Positions 8,032 through 16,986 of a stretch of 34,118 nt of DNA are shown piece by piece. The notes below the pieces were generated by a model that made no database searches, was not told the origin of the DNA, and saw only the letters and a program-made list of their open reading frames with translations. Numbering within the stretch: the stretch's first letter is position 1; each line of letters opens with the position of its first letter. The DNA is from Caldisericota bacterium (lineage in GTDB: Bacteria > Caldisericota > JANLFM01). The position numbers and the translations under genes are program-made. Location of the stretch: NCBI GenBank assembly GCA_024655865.1, contig JANLFM010000005.1:17589-51706 (forward strand). Direction: 5' to 3'.

Positions 8032-8617
8032 TATTCCCTCCCCTGCCTTTGATGAGTTGAATTGGTTTTTCTTCACCGCTCTTGAGGCGTTCAATGTTGG
8101 TGCGGTGTCTCAAAAGCGCCAAGCCGAAGATGATCAAGAAGACAAGAAAATACTCACCTTGCCAGAGAAGTGAGAAAATTGGGGCCGTGGCTAAAGAAGC
8201 AAGGGATGAGACTGAGGCAATCTTAAACAGGATAAATACTACCAACCAAGTAATGAGCACTACCAGGCCAATTTTCCAGTTTATAGCGATAATGCCTCCT
8301 AAAGAGGTGGCTACTCCCTTTCCTCCTTTGAACCTTAAAAAGGGAGAGTAATCATGTCCCAGTACCCCAGCCAAGCAGACGACTGAGCGGATGTCAGCCG
8401 GGAATTGGGAAGCAAAGAACACTGGTAAAAAACCTTTAGCAAAATCAAGGATAAAAGTTAAGACGGCAGGAATTAGGCCTAAGGCCCGTAGGGTATTAGC
8501 AGCTCCAATATTGCCACTTCCAACTTTACGCAGATCCACTCCCATGATTTTCCCTATTAACCACCCGAAGGGAATGGAACCGGCTAAAAACGCTATCAAG
8601 ACTAAAACGGCAGCAAT
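8021..8617 (-). CDS. plsY: Glycerol-3-phosphate acyltransferase PlsY, probable ATT start
   Basis: PlsY, an integral membrane enzyme, transfers acyl groups from acyl-phosphate to glycerol-3-phosphate in phospholipid synthesis. Conserved blocks are '[11 protein letters not shown]', '[20 protein letters not shown]', '[21 protein letters not shown]' and '[15 protein letters not shown]'. About five hydrophobic segments are visible. The nearest standard start, TTG at 8599, lacks a ribosome binding site and truncates the first membrane segment. An in-frame ATT at 8617 lies 7 bases after GGAGG and gives the family-typical N-terminus (M)[17 protein letters not shown], 198 residues. I annotate the ATT start on that evidence; the gene identity itself is secure. 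Confidence 0.88.
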   Translation of the reverse strand: MAAVLVLIAFLAGSIPFGWLIGKIMGVDLRKVGSGNIGAANTLRALGLIPAVLTFILDFAKGFLPVFFASQFPADIRSVVCLAGVLGHDYSPFLRFKGGKGVATSLGGIIAINWKIGLVVLITWLVVFILFKIASVSSLASLATAPIFSLLWQGEYFLVFLIIFGLALLRHRTNIERLKSGEEKPIQLIKGRGGNNGD

Positions 8618-9678
8618 AGCCCTTCCTCCAATTTTTGCTTTATATAATTAGACTCTAAGGCGTCGAGTAATTCATCAAGGTCGCCATCGAGTATTGCCTG
8701 CAGATTGTAAAGATCCAGGTTTATCCGGTGATCCGTTACCCTGTTTTGGGGAAAATTGTATGTTCTAATCTTCTCCGCTCGTTCCCCAGTTTTAACCTGA
8801 ATCCTTCGTGATTCAGTAATTTTTTCCGCTTGTTCTTTTTGCGCGAGTTCTAAAATCCGGGAACGAAGTATTCTCATAGCTCTTTCCTTATTTTTTAGCT
8901 GGGAGCGTTCATCCTGGCAGCTGACCACGATGCCGGTAGGCAAATGAGTGATACGCACGGCGGAATCTGTCTTTTGCACACACTGACCACCGTGGCCGGA
9001 AGCGCGAAAGACGTCAATTCGGAGTTCCTCAGGATTAATATCCACGTCCACCTCTTCGGCTTCCGGAAGCACGGCCACGGTTACAGTAGAAGTGTGAATC
9101 CTGCCAGAGGCTTCTGTGACCGGGACCCTTTGCACCCTGTGGGCTCCCCCCTCAAATTTCAGCCTGGAGTAAACGTTCCTCCCTTTAACCTCAAAGATGA
9201 TTTCCTTGAAGCCCCCAAGGTCTGTGGGGTTTGAAGAAAGAATTTCCACCTGCCAGTTTTTCTTTTCAGCATAATTGGCGTACATGCGAAACAGATCGGC
9301 AGCAAAAAGTGCTGCCTCCTCACCACCAGCGGCAGCCCTTATTTCCACAATGACGTTTTTTTCATCAGCAGGGTCCTTCGGTAGAAGCAACATTTTGATT
9401 TCCCTTTCCAAGGCGTCCACCCGCTTCTGAAGCCTTTCTAATTCCTGCTCAGCGAGCTGGCTGAGCTCGGGATCCTTTTCGCTAACCAGAGGCCTTGTCT
9501 TCTCAATGGCCTCCAGTAGTTCTTCCAGCTGGGACATTTTCTCCAGCAAACTCGTGACCTGATGATAGGCAATGGAATACATCTGCAGTGCCTGGTTATC
9601 TTTCTGCACCGCAGGGTCCAGGAGCTTTTTTTCTAACTCCTCCTTTTTAGCTTGGAGCTTTTCCTTCCGTTCCAGCAT
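8602..9678 (-). CDS. prfA: Peptide chain release factor 1
   Basis: A 358-residue RF1, which releases the peptide at UAA and UAG codons. The stop-codon-recognition tripeptide PVT (186-188, in '[18 protein letters not shown]') marks it as RF1, not RF2, which has SPF. The peptidyl-hydrolysis motif GGQ is at 230-232 in '[22 protein letters not shown]'. The N-terminal helical domain (about 1-100) is complete. The start ATG 9678 has a GAGGG site and overlaps yqhQ by 32 bases. The expected partner prmC, which methylates the GGQ glutamine and often follows prfA, is not adjacent here. Confidence 0.97.
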   Translation of the reverse strand: MLERKEKLQAKKEELEKKLLDPAVQKDNQALQMYSIAYHQVTSLLEKMSQLEELLEAIEKTRPLVSEKDPELSQLAEQELERLQKRVDALEREIKMLLLPKDPADEKNVIVEIRAAAGGEEAALFAADLFRMYANYAEKKNWQVEILSSNPTDLGGFKEIIFEVKGRNVYSRLKFEGGAHRVQRVPVTEASGRIHTSTVTVAVLPEAEEVDVDINPEELRIDVFRASGHGGQCVQKTDSAVRITHLPTGIVVSCQDERSQLKNKERAMRILRSRILELAQKEQAEKITESRRIQVKTGERAEKIRTYNFPQNRVTDHRINLDLYNLQAILDGDLDELLDALESNYIKQKLEEGLLLPF

Positions 9679-10522
9679 TTTCCCTCATAAGAGACATTTT
9701 TAGAGCCACTATGGCAACTTCCACCTGCTCTTTTCCGGGTTCACAAGTGGTCAATTTCTGAGTTAATAGTCCAGGCCAAATGATAATTTTACTCAAAAAA
9801 TTATCAGGGTTTAAAGCGAAAAGCCTAATTAACTCGTAAGAAATCCCAGCTACAATGGGTAGCAGGAAAATCCGGGAAATAAGGCGAAGGAAATAGTTGT
9901 CGAAATCTAAAAAAATGAAGACTATAAAGCTCACAATCAAGACCACGAGAAGAAAGCTGGTACTGCAACGAGGGTGCAATCGGGAGTACTTTAGAGCAAT
10001 TTCTGGTTCCAATTTTTCCCCATTTTCATAGGCGTGAACTACTTTGTGCTCCGCTCCGTGGTAGCGAAAGAGCACATTTCTGACGTCAGGGATAAGAGAC
10101 ATCAAGGCGAGGTAGCCAAAAAATATCAGGAATCGCAACAAGCCTTCCACTACAAGCACCAAGCCTGGAGCAAGAATTGGGGTAAAAAGTCGAGAGAGGA
10201 AATACGGAAGGACGAAAAAGAGGAGAACCACGAGTCCCAGGGCCAAAACCAGTGAGATAATAATCCCTGATGGTGAAAGCTTTTCCTCTTCACTTGAGGA
10301 TAGGTTCATGGACATGTTTAAAGCCTTGATGCCAATCACCAGGGATTCCCACAAGGCACCTACCCCTCGCACAAAAGGAAGGCGAAAAATCCAGTAGCGC
10401 GAGGCCAAAGGGGAATAGGAAATCTTTTCTGTGAGGATTTCACCGGAATCATTTCGCACAGCGAGGGCTGTACCGGAGGGGCTGCGCATCATTACCCCCT
10501 GCCAGACTGCCTGGCCACCCAC
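9647..10522 (-). CDS. yqhQ: DUF1385 membrane protein (YqhQ-like)
   Basis: A DUF1385 protein of about 291 residues whose function is not established. The family signature '[14 protein letters not shown]' starts at residue 2. '[19 protein letters not shown]' and '[13 protein letters not shown]' are the conserved central histidine/cysteine-containing blocks. Several membrane segments are visible in the middle and C-terminal parts. A longer reading frame reaches ATG 10624 but overlaps tdk by 92 bases. GTG 10522 follows the tdk stop with AGAGG 5 bases upstream and is preferred, though it leaves almost no residues before GGQAV. Homologues are commonly found next to prfA. Confidence 0.85.
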   Translation of the reverse strand: MGGQAVWQGVMMRSPSGTALAVRNDSGEILTEKISYSPLASRYWIFRLPFVRGVGALWESLVIGIKALNMSMNLSSSEEEKLSPSGIIISLVLALGLVVLLFFVLPYFLSRLFTPILAPGLVLVVEGLLRFLIFFGYLALMSLIPDVRNVLFRYHGAEHKVVHAYENGEKLEPEIALKYSRLHPRCSTSFLLVVLIVSFIVFIFLDFDNYFLRLISRIFLLPIVAGISYELIRLFALNPDNFLSKIIIWPGLLTQKLTTCEPGKEQVEVAIVALKMSLMRENAGTEGKAPS

Positions 10523-10532
10523 GAGAACCTCT

Positions 10533-11138
10533 TTATTGCTTTTTATTTTTGTGCCTGCGCTCTGGTTTATTGGGCACCTCATGACAATTCCGGCAACGAG
10601 CCTCGTATTTTTCTGATGCGCCAAGAAGGACTACAGGATCGAAGTACGATGCTGGCTTCCCCTCGATTACTCTCTGAGTTCGAGAGGCCGGCTCACCGCA
10701 AACCATACAAATAGCTTGGAGTTTGTCCACCTTTTCGGCTATAGCCAGAAGCTCTGGCATACATCCGAAGGGTTCCCCGCGGAAGTCCATGTCCAGACCT
10801 GCAACAATAACCCTAACTCCCTGGTCAGCAAGCTCTTGGCAAACCTCGACAAGTTCCGGGGAAAAGAACTGAGCTTCATCTATGGCCACTACCTGAGTAT
10901 CGGGGTCCACAAAACGGAAGATATCCTCAGGATGCTCTAAATTTATAGCCTGAGTGGAGCCACCATCATGAGAGACGACATGGGATTCCGAAAAACGGTT
11001 ATCAAGAGCAGGTTTGAATACCTGAACCTTCTGTTTAGCAATGCGGGCTCTTTTCACCCTCCGAATGAGCTCCTCGCTTTTTCCGGAGAACATGCAGCCA
11101 GCAATCACCTCGATCCATCCCTGTTTCCTTTCGCTCAT
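10533..11138 (-). CDS. tdk: Thymidine kinase
   Basis: A 201-residue type II thymidine kinase, which phosphorylates thymidine to dTMP in salvage. Numbering from ATG 11138: P-loop GCMFSGKS (14-21), Walker B/catalytic [10 protein letters not shown] with E88, the lasso region with zinc cysteines C144 and C147 (CMVC) and C182 and C185 (CRNC). The ATG overlaps the thyX stop (ATGA) and has GAGGG 4 bases upstream. The upstream in-frame start at 11210 would add 24 residues not typical of the family and overlap thyX further. ThyX and Tdk adjacent place de novo and salvage dTMP supply together. Confidence 0.95.
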   Translation of the reverse strand: MSERKQGWIEVIAGCMFSGKSEELIRRVKRARIAKQKVQVFKPALDNRFSESHVVSHDGGSTQAINLEHPEDIFRFVDPDTQVVAIDEAQFFSPELVEVCQELADQGVRVIVAGLDMDFRGEPFGCMPELLAIAEKVDKLQAICMVCGEPASRTQRVIEGKPASYFDPVVLLGASEKYEARCRNCHEVPNKPERRHKNKKQ

Positions 11139-12259
11139 AAGACCCTCACTTCCATAGCAAACTCCTTTAACTTTTTTAACGAAGCCCCGGGTATTTTCCC
11201 GTAATACCATGGGGAGGCCAGGTTAGCAAAGAGGAACTCCTGTTCCAAAATCTCCCCTTTTACAAAATAGCCAACCTTATTCTTAAAGGGCAAAATGGGA
11301 ACTGCAAGGGCTGAAAACCCAGTCTTCTTGAGCAACTTCTCCTCATCCCAGAGAGTGATGGTTTGTCCAGCGCTGGCTCGAATCTCCTCAATCAACTTTA
11401 GGGGGTCCGGCGAAAGGAAGACACAGGGTTCCCCGGAAATCTCCCCTACTTTTACCTGCAATAACTGCGCAGGCAGACACCCGAGTGCTTTGCTGATTTT
11501 TGCGGGATCGATAGTAAACCCGGGTATTTTTACCTCTTCATAATCGGGGACAATTTGAGCCAGGCGCTCTAGGAATTGATCTTTCTTTTTCCTGAAAAAG
11601 GCAGAGCCAGGACGCCAGCAGGGAAAATCAATTTCCCGACAGGAGTCGTGGAAACAGAGTGGTCCAGCATTCCGGAACAAATTTGGGGCAATCTCTTTTA
11701 CTCTTTTCAATGCCAGAAAAGCTAAGGCCCGGATTTCCCATTGTGCCTTTTCACAGCAGCGCAATTCGAAAAAGTGCCAGAGCTCTCTGGCATTCATGGT
11801 GAATACCAGCCGTGACTTACTGGCCTGGGGTAAAAGGTAGCGGGCGTCTTCAATAGGAATCCCGGAATCCACCAGCTTCTTATAAGCCTTAAAGGATGAA
11901 TTCAGACTTTCCTCAAAGACCTTCTTCAGCTCGGGGTCAGAGCGTATTTTGGGCGGAGTCACAAATTCCGTCTCCTCAACTTGCACGTGACGCTGACTCT
12001 GCTGTGAAAAGGAAGCTATCCTGTGCCTCACCAGTTGGTGAGTACAGGCACGAGAGAGACCTTCCACAGCAAAGGTAAAGGAAGCATGTTCCAATACAGA
12101 ATGATGTCCGCTGGAGATAACCTTGGAAAGCAAGGACTCTACTTTTTTCTCGGGGATTTGAGCGAGGTTATCAATACCTACGGATTGATAGCACAGGCGC
12201 GCCGCTGCGGCACAAATTTCTTCCGCCTGCGGGGTCCAGGCTATCAGTTCCAGACGCAT
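11135..12259 (-). CDS. thyX: Flavin-dependent thymidylate synthase with a long C-terminal extension
   Basis: A 374-residue protein. The first ~212 residues are ThyX, which makes dTMP from dUMP using FAD, NADPH and methylene-tetrahydrofolate. The diagnostic RHRxxSxxxxSxR motif is at 78-90 ([13 protein letters not shown]), and '[20 protein letters not shown]' (149-168) is the second conserved block. ThyX proteins are usually about 210-260 residues. Here residues from about 213 to 374 form an extra soluble region ('[15 protein letters not shown]', '[16 protein letters not shown]') that I cannot assign. ATG 12259 directly abuts the rho stop. There is no sign of frameshift, so the extension looks genuine. 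Confidence 0.93.
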   Translation of the reverse strand: MRLELIAWTPQAEEICAAAARLCYQSVGIDNLAQIPEKKVESLLSKVISSGHHSVLEHASFTFAVEGLSRACTHQLVRHRIASFSQQSQRHVQVEETEFVTPPKIRSDPELKKVFEESLNSSFKAYKKLVDSGIPIEDARYLLPQASKSRLVFTMNARELWHFFELRCCEKAQWEIRALAFLALKRVKEIAPNLFRNAGPLCFHDSCREIDFPCWRPGSAFFRKKKDQFLERLAQIVPDYEEVKIPGFTIDPAKISKALGCLPAQLLQVKVGEISGEPCVFLSPDPLKLIEEIRASAGQTITLWDEEKLLKKTGFSALAVPILPFKNKVGYFVKGEILEQEFLFANLASPWYYGKIPGASLKKLKEFAMEVRVL

Positions 12260-13609
12260 TTATAGCTCTTCACTCCCAATATATCGCAGGAACTCAGCAT
12301 TGGAGCGGGTTTTGGTGAGTAAGTCGATGAGCTTCTCCAGTGCTTCGCCGGATTCCAGATTGCTTAAAGCCCGACGGATATTCCAGATCTTGCGCATCTC
12401 CTCTTCGGAGTAAAGGAGTTCCTCTCTCCTGGTACCGGATTTCTTTATATCTATGGCTGGGAACACCCTGCGCTCGAAAATCTTCCTATCGAGGACTAAT
12501 TCAAAGTTACCCGTGCCCTTAAACTCCTCGAAAATTACCTCGTCCATTTTAGAACCAGTCTCAATTAACGCGGTTGCGAGAATGGTGAGGCTTCCTCCCT
12601 CCTCAATATTCCTTGCTGCTCCGAAAAAGCTTTTGGGCCCGTGAATGGCAACCGGATCAAGGCCGCCGGAGAGGGTTCTTCCAGAAGGAGGCATTACAAG
12701 GTTATAAGCCCGGGTAAGTCTGGTGATGCCATCAAGAAGGATAACCACATCCTTGCGCTGCTCGACAAGCCTTTTGGCCCTTTCCAGCACAAGCCTGGCT
12801 ACCCGAATGTGGTTCTCAGGGAGTTGATCGAAAGTGGAGGAGATCACTTCGGCAGTGGTGGAGCGCTTGAAATCAGTCACTTCCTCAGGTCGCTCATCCA
12901 CAAGCAGAACCATAACCAAGATCTCAGGGTAATTCTTAGTAATGGCCTGGGCAATTTTCTTGAGGATGGTGGTTTTTCCAGCCTTTGGCGGGGAAACTAT
13001 CATTCCCCTCTGACCCCTTCCCAGGGGAGCCACAAGGTCAATCAGCCTGGTGGAAAATTCGTTGGGGAATGTTTCCAGTTTCAAACGCTTATTTGGGAAA
13101 ATAGGCGTCAGACTCTCGAAATATGGTCTAATCCTGGCTAATTCCGGATCACCGCCGTTTACCTCCTTAACGCGCAGTAGGGCCAGGTACTTTTCTTTCT
13201 CCTGGGGTTGGCGAACCCATCCTTTGACTACGTCTCCGTCACGGAGACCAAAACGCTTGATCTGGGAAGGGGAAACGTAGATATCCGAGGAGGATGGAGC
13301 GTAATTGGCACGCAAAAAACCATATCCTTCCTCGTGAATTTCCAAAATTCCCTCTACCAGATCCCCTTTAGGCAATTCCTCCAGGGGTTTTTTAATTTCC
13401 TTTACTTCGGTTACGGTCAGGGATTCTGCTTTCTCTTCTATCTGGGGCTTGGGCAGTTCGGCAATTTTAGGCGCCAGCCTTTCCCAGATTTTGGCTATCA
13501 GCTCATCCCGATGTAGCCTTCCATAGTAGGGGACCTTCAGTTCTCTCGCAATCTTTTGCAGTTCGCGAACTTTTTTCTGTTGTAATTCTCCTAAAGTCAA
13601 CTGTTCCAT
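12260..13609 (-). CDS. rho: Transcription termination factor Rho
   Basis: A 449-residue Rho, a hexameric RNA-dependent ATPase that terminates transcription. Rho_N helices are at about 1-45 and the cold-shock-like primary RNA-binding domain follows ('[14 protein letters not shown]', 87-100). The P-loop SPPKAGKTT is at 206-214, then '[14 protein letters not shown]' (Walker B region), '[16 protein letters not shown]' and '[15 protein letters not shown]' near the end. A charged insert of about 30 residues (50-80) separates Rho_N from the RNA-binding domain. One base separates it from the transaldolase gene. The usual neighbour rpmE is absent; thyX occupies that place. Confidence 0.98.
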   Translation of the reverse strand: MEQLTLGELQQKKVRELQKIARELKVPYYGRLHRDELIAKIWERLAPKIAELPKPQIEEKAESLTVTEVKEIKKPLEELPKGDLVEGILEIHEEGYGFLRANYAPSSSDIYVSPSQIKRFGLRDGDVVKGWVRQPQEKEKYLALLRVKEVNGGDPELARIRPYFESLTPIFPNKRLKLETFPNEFSTRLIDLVAPLGRGQRGMIVSPPKAGKTTILKKIAQAITKNYPEILVMVLLVDERPEEVTDFKRSTTAEVISSTFDQLPENHIRVARLVLERAKRLVEQRKDVVILLDGITRLTRAYNLVMPPSGRTLSGGLDPVAIHGPKSFFGAARNIEEGGSLTILATALIETGSKMDEVIFEEFKGTGNFELVLDRKIFERRVFPAIDIKKSGTRREELLYSEEEMRKIWNIRRALSNLESGEALEKLIDLLTKTRSNAEFLRYIGSEEL

Positions 13610-13610
13610 T

Positions 13611-14273
13611 TTATTTCTTCTCCAATAACTCCTTTACTTTTTGCCAATCATCTAAAAATCTCTTCACTCCTATGTCAGTCAGAGGATGCTTGAGCATGCC
13701 CTCAAGAACCGAAAAGGGAATTGTAGCAATGTGCGCTCCTACTGAAGCAGCTTGGACTACATGTAGAGGGTGCCTGATAGAGGCAGCGATCACTTTGGTG
13801 GGGAAATCATGCAGCCCATAAACTGCAACAATTTGCGAAATCAACTCCATCCCGTCGTGACCAACATCATCCAGACGGCCGACAAAGGGGCTAGCGTAAG
13901 TAGCACCACTGATCGCTGCAAGAAGCGCCTGATTTAAGGAAAAAACCAGGGTTACATTGGTTTTTATTTTAGCGGCATGCATCAGTTTCAGAGCTTTTAA
14001 TCCCTCTTTAACGACAGGAACTTTTATCACCACATTTGGCGCCCAGGAGGCGTATTCCATGGCCTCCTTGTACATACCCTCTGCATCCTGGCTCAGCACC
14101 TCTACCGAGACGGGCCCGGGAGACACGAGCTCGCAAATCTTCAAGATTCTCTCCTTATAGTCCACCCTTTCCTTGGCAATTAAAGTGGGGTTTGTGGTAA
14201 CACCGCTGATTACTCCAAGGCTTAAGGCTTCACGGATCTCATCTAAATTCGCTGTATCAAGGAATAGTTCCAT
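13611..14273 (-). CDS. Transaldolase / fructose-6-phosphate aldolase family protein
   Basis: A 220-residue protein of the short transaldolase (TalC/Fsa) subfamily, a class I aldolase of the non-oxidative pentose phosphate pathway or a fructose-6-phosphate aldolase. Visible are '[13 protein letters not shown]', '[12 protein letters not shown]' (24-35), the Schiff-base lysine K84 in NVVIKVPV, '[17 protein letters not shown]' and 'SPFVGRLDD'. ATG 14273 is preferred over an upstream start because it has a perfect GGAGG 7 bases upstream and gives the family-typical N-terminus. It appears to be the first gene of the rho-thyX-tdk-prfA transcription unit. Sequence reading alone cannot separate transaldolase from Fsa activity. 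Confidence 0.92.
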   Translation of the reverse strand: MELFLDTANLDEIREALSLGVISGVTTNPTLIAKERVDYKERILKICELVSPGPVSVEVLSQDAEGMYKEAMEYASWAPNVVIKVPVVKEGLKALKLMHAAKIKTNVTLVFSLNQALLAAISGATYASPFVGRLDDVGHDGMELISQIVAVYGLHDFPTKVIAASIRHPLHVVQAASVGAHIATIPFSVLEGMLKHPLTDIGVKRFLDDWQKVKELLEKK

Positions 14274-14338
14274 GAATTTACCTCCAGAGATACAAAAGCA
14301 CGCTTTCGATTCAAAATTCAAAGGCTTAATATGTTTAG

Positions 14339-14367
14339 ACTTTACTGTAATTTGTGAAATAAAGCAA
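14339..14367 (-). promoter_or_regulatory. Weak candidate promoter upstream of the transaldolase-rho unit
   Basis: In the 94-base gap between the thiolase stop and the transaldolase start, TTGCTT (14367..14362) and TAAAGT (14344..14339) are spaced by 17 bp on the minus strand. They match the sigma-70 consensus at 3 and 4 of 6 positions. The gap is the longest in this stretch and a unit boundary is expected, but the motif match is weak. No convincing intrinsic terminator is seen here for the preceding operon. Confidence 0.25.
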
Positions 14368-15549
14368 CTAAACCCTTTCCACTACCATGGCAATCCCCTG
14401 TCCACCGCCTATACAGAGAGAAACCAGACCCAGGTTCTTGTTAGCCCTTTCTAACTCATGAATCAACGTCACAAGTAATCTGGCACCCGATGCTCCTATG
14501 GGGTGACCCAAGGCAATCGCTCCACCATTGGGGTTGACTTTGGCGGGGTCAATTTCAATATTCCTCAAAACGGCTAAGGACTGGGCAGCAAAGGCCTCAT
14601 TCAACTCCACAACGTGAAAATCATTCAGTTTTAAACCGGTTTTTTTCAGCACTTTTTTGATAGCCTCAACCGGACCTAACCCCATCTCCATAGGATCAAC
14701 CCCGCCGACGGCATATCCCAGAACACGAGCTCGAGGCCTGAGACCGAGACTTTTGGCTTTCTCCTGGGAGGCAAGGAGAACCAGGGCGGCCCCATCGTTT
14801 ATTCCAGAGGCGTTACCGGCTGTAATGGTACCATCCTTCTTAAATGCTGGTTTCAATTTTGCCAGTTTTTCCAGAGTAGTATCGGGCCGAGGGTGTTCAT
14901 CTGTTCGGAACAAGAATGGCTCACTCTTGGGCTGCGCGATCTCTACAGGAACAATTTCCCTTTGAAAGCGGCCTTCAGAAATGGCACGGGCGGCTTTCAT
15001 CTGGCTTTCATATGCGAACTGATCCTGCTCCTCACGGGCAATATGGAATTTTTCTGCAAGGTTTTCCGCAGTGATTGCCATGTGAACATCGTTGAACACG
15101 TCCCAGAGACCGTCGTTCACCATGGAATCAACTATGAGATCATTGCCCAATCGGTAGCCAACCCTTGCTTTCAAGAGCAAAAAGGGAGCCCGGGACATAT
15201 TTTCAATTCCCCCTGCGACGACAAGACTGGCGTCTCCAGTTTTAATTTCCTGGCTCCCAGAGATCACCGCCTGGAGACCAGACCCGCAGACTCTGTTTAT
15301 GGTCATGGCGGTTGAGGAAACGGGGAGTCCCGCTTTCAGAGATACCTGTCTCGCGGGGTTCATCCCCTGGCCTGCCTGAAGAACGTTTCCCACTATCACC
15401 TCTTCGATTTCCTTCGGATCTAATCCATTGCTTTTTATGATTTCCTTTAGAACAATGGCCCCTAAGTCAGAGGCGGGAATGTCCTTTAGAGCCCCCATAA
15501 AGGTTCCCACCGCAGTCCGCCGCGCGTCACATATCAAAACCTCTTGCAT
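14368..15549 (-). CDS. Acetyl-CoA acetyltransferase (thiolase)
   Basis: A 393-residue type II thiolase. It interconverts acetoacetyl-CoA plus CoA with two acetyl-CoA. The nucleophile C88 lies in '[11 protein letters not shown]', the catalytic H349 in '[10 protein letters not shown]', and the acid/base C379 in 'CIGGGQG'; the length equals the classical PhaA/AtoB size. It is the last gene of the lysine fermentation operon, one base overlapping the cyclodeaminase-family gene. In the lysine pathway Kce produces acetoacetate, which after activation to acetoacetyl-CoA would be cleaved by this enzyme, so its placement fits. The CoA-transferase needed for activation is not in the window. Confidence 0.94.
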   Translation of the reverse strand: MQEVLICDARRTAVGTFMGALKDIPASDLGAIVLKEIIKSNGLDPKEIEEVIVGNVLQAGQGMNPARQVSLKAGLPVSSTAMTINRVCGSGLQAVISGSQEIKTGDASLVVAGGIENMSRAPFLLLKARVGYRLGNDLIVDSMVNDGLWDVFNDVHMAITAENLAEKFHIAREEQDQFAYESQMKAARAISEGRFQREIVPVEIAQPKSEPFLFRTDEHPRPDTTLEKLAKLKPAFKKDGTITAGNASGINDGAALVLLASQEKAKSLGLRPRARVLGYAVGGVDPMEMGLGPVEAIKKVLKKTGLKLNDFHVVELNEAFAAQSLAVLRNIEIDPAKVNPNGGAIALGHPIGASGARLLVTLIHELERANKNLGLVSLCIGGGQGIAMVVERV

Positions 15550-16178
15550 TACTGCCCTCCTTCTAATGAATTTCTTACTACTTGAGCCAGTGCCTGAAAA
15601 TCAAGAGCGCATTGAGACGCTTTCTCCACTTTGGATAAGGTTTCCCTACAAAATTCTTTATCTGTCACCCAGGTAAGGTTTATCAACGCGTTGAGCACAG
15701 AAGCCTGGATGGCTGATGCAGCAAAAAGACAAGCGATGCCAGTGTCTGAAAGTAAGTTCCGATTACCCTTTTCAAGAAGAAATTTGAAAACCGGGTAAAA
15801 GGAGGAGAGATTGTTAACCAATTCCAGGGGAACATTCACTGCTTTCTTTGCCGCAGCGAGGAGGCGATCGCTTCGGAGTGTCTCTCCCCTGGGAAGCCTT
15901 AAGGTTTCCCTAAGCTCCTGGAAGGCAAGCTCGTCCTCCTGAGCAAGGCGAAGAAAACTATACATTTTTGCTTTAAGGTCTTCCTCAATCCCCTTCATCT
16001 TCTCTTTAACTTCTTGAAACCTTTCACCCTGGGATAATGAAGCAACCATTGCCCCCAGGGCAAAGGTGAACGAAGAAACAATGGCGACAGCAGCTCCTCC
16101 TCCAGGGATGGGCTCTCGAGAGGAGAGTCTCTCTAAGAATTCGATCAATTTTTGCTCTTCGTAGGTCGAATCAGGCAT
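15549..16178 (-). CDS. FTCD_C / cyclodeaminase-cyclohydrolase family protein in the lysine operon
   Basis: A 209-residue protein of the formiminotransferase-cyclodeaminase C-terminal (FTCD_C, FchA-like) family. The N-terminal 'LSSREPIPGGGAAVAIVSSF' (about 18-37) is the family's conserved folate-site loop. The all-helical pattern, 'KKAVNVPLELV' and 'GNRNLLSDTGIACLFAASAIQASVLNALIN' match the later conserved helices. Family members release ammonia from 5-formimino-tetrahydrofolate or hydrolyse methenyl-tetrahydrofolate. Here it overlaps kce by 8 bases and thiolase by 1, the position where 3-aminobutyryl-CoA ammonia-lyase would be expected. A role in that deamination is a hypothesis only; ordinary folate one-carbon metabolism is the default. 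Confidence 0.85.
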   Translation of the reverse strand: MPDSTYEEQKLIEFLERLSSREPIPGGGAAVAIVSSFTFALGAMVASLSQGERFQEVKEKMKGIEEDLKAKMYSFLRLAQEDELAFQELRETLRLPRGETLRSDRLLAAAKKAVNVPLELVNNLSSFYPVFKFLLEKGNRNLLSDTGIACLFAASAIQASVLNALINLTWVTDKEFCRETLSKVEKASQCALDFQALAQVVRNSLEGGQ

Positions 16179-16986
16179 GCAGGTTCAAAATTTTTCTTGC
16201 TTCATCTGGCGTAGCTACTTCCCTTCCTAACTCCCGGGCAATCCTGACTACCCTCTCCACGAGCTGGGCATTGCTCTGAGCGAGCACTCCTCTGGAGTAA
16301 AAAATATTGTCCTCAAACCCCACGCGCACGTGGCCTCCCATGATAAGCGCCGCCACAGCCAAGGGTAACTCGAAACGTCCGATGCCGGCAACACTCCAGG
16401 TGGAGCCGGGAGGAATGCTCTCTACAAGATAGACCAAATCCCGAATATTTCCTGTGATCCCCCCGGGCACGCCCATAACAAAATCAAAATGCAAAGGTGG
16501 TTGCACAAGGCCTTTCTTTACCAATTGCAAGGCGTTATTGATCATTCCGGCTTCAAAAACCTCAATTTCTGGCTTAATCCCCATTTCCTTCATTCTCAAA
16601 GCAAAGTTTTCTATTAAATCCGGAGGGTTCCAAAAAACACCGGTACCAAAGTTCACGGTTCCACATGTCAAGGAGGCCATCTCTGGACGGAGCACGAGGG
16701 GGGCAGCTCTTTCTTCAGGAGTCATTCCTACTGCCCCACCAGTGGAAATTTGGATAATGATGTTACATCGGGATTTGATCAGTTCAATTGTCCTGCGAAA
16801 AATCTCCACGTTTTGAGTAGGGTTACCGTCCTGATCCCTGACGTGCAAATGAACCATGGATGCTCCCTGGAGGTAGCAATTATAGACGTCCTGGGTGATT
16901 TCCTCAGGAGTTATGGGCAGATTAGGGTTATCCTTTTTGGTTACTTCGGCTCCGCAGACAGCTACTGTGATTATCAGTTTTTCCAA
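16171..16986 (-). CDS. kce: 3-keto-5-aminohexanoate cleavage enzyme (BKACE family)
   Basis: A 271-residue BKACE-family protein. Kce condenses 3-keto-5-aminohexanoate with acetyl-CoA and splits it into acetoacetate and 3-aminobutyryl-CoA, using a divalent metal. The metal-binding 'MVHLHVRD' places histidines at 46 and 48, and E225 in 'RVGFEDNIFYSRG' is the matching acidic ligand; 'QISTGG' and 'SLTCGTVNFG' are further conserved blocks. BKACE members act on many beta-keto acids, but the operon with kamA, kamDE and kdd makes the lysine intermediate the likely substrate. It overlaps pyrG by 13 bases. Confidence 0.93.
   Translation of the reverse strand: MEKLIITVAVCGAEVTKKDNPNLPITPEEITQDVYNCYLQGASMVHLHVRDQDGNPTQNVEIFRRTIELIKSRCNIIIQISTGGAVGMTPEERAAPLVLRPEMASLTCGTVNFGTGVFWNPPDLIENFALRMKEMGIKPEIEVFEAGMINNALQLVKKGLVQPPLHFDFVMGVPGGITGNIRDLVYLVESIPPGSTWSVAGIGRFELPLAVAALIMGGHVRVGFEDNIFYSRGVLAQSNAQLVERVVRIARELGREVATPDEARKILNLHA

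Noticed and set aside
8032-8094. Longer N-terminus of the L-threonylcarbamoyladenylate synthase
   Set aside because: It overlaps plsY by 74 bases and lacks a ribosome binding site, while ATG 8031 has a strong one and a family-typical N-terminus.
10523-10624. Longer YqhQ start inside tdk
   Set aside because: It would overlap tdk by 92 bases; GTG 10522 just after the tdk stop with AGAGG fits better.
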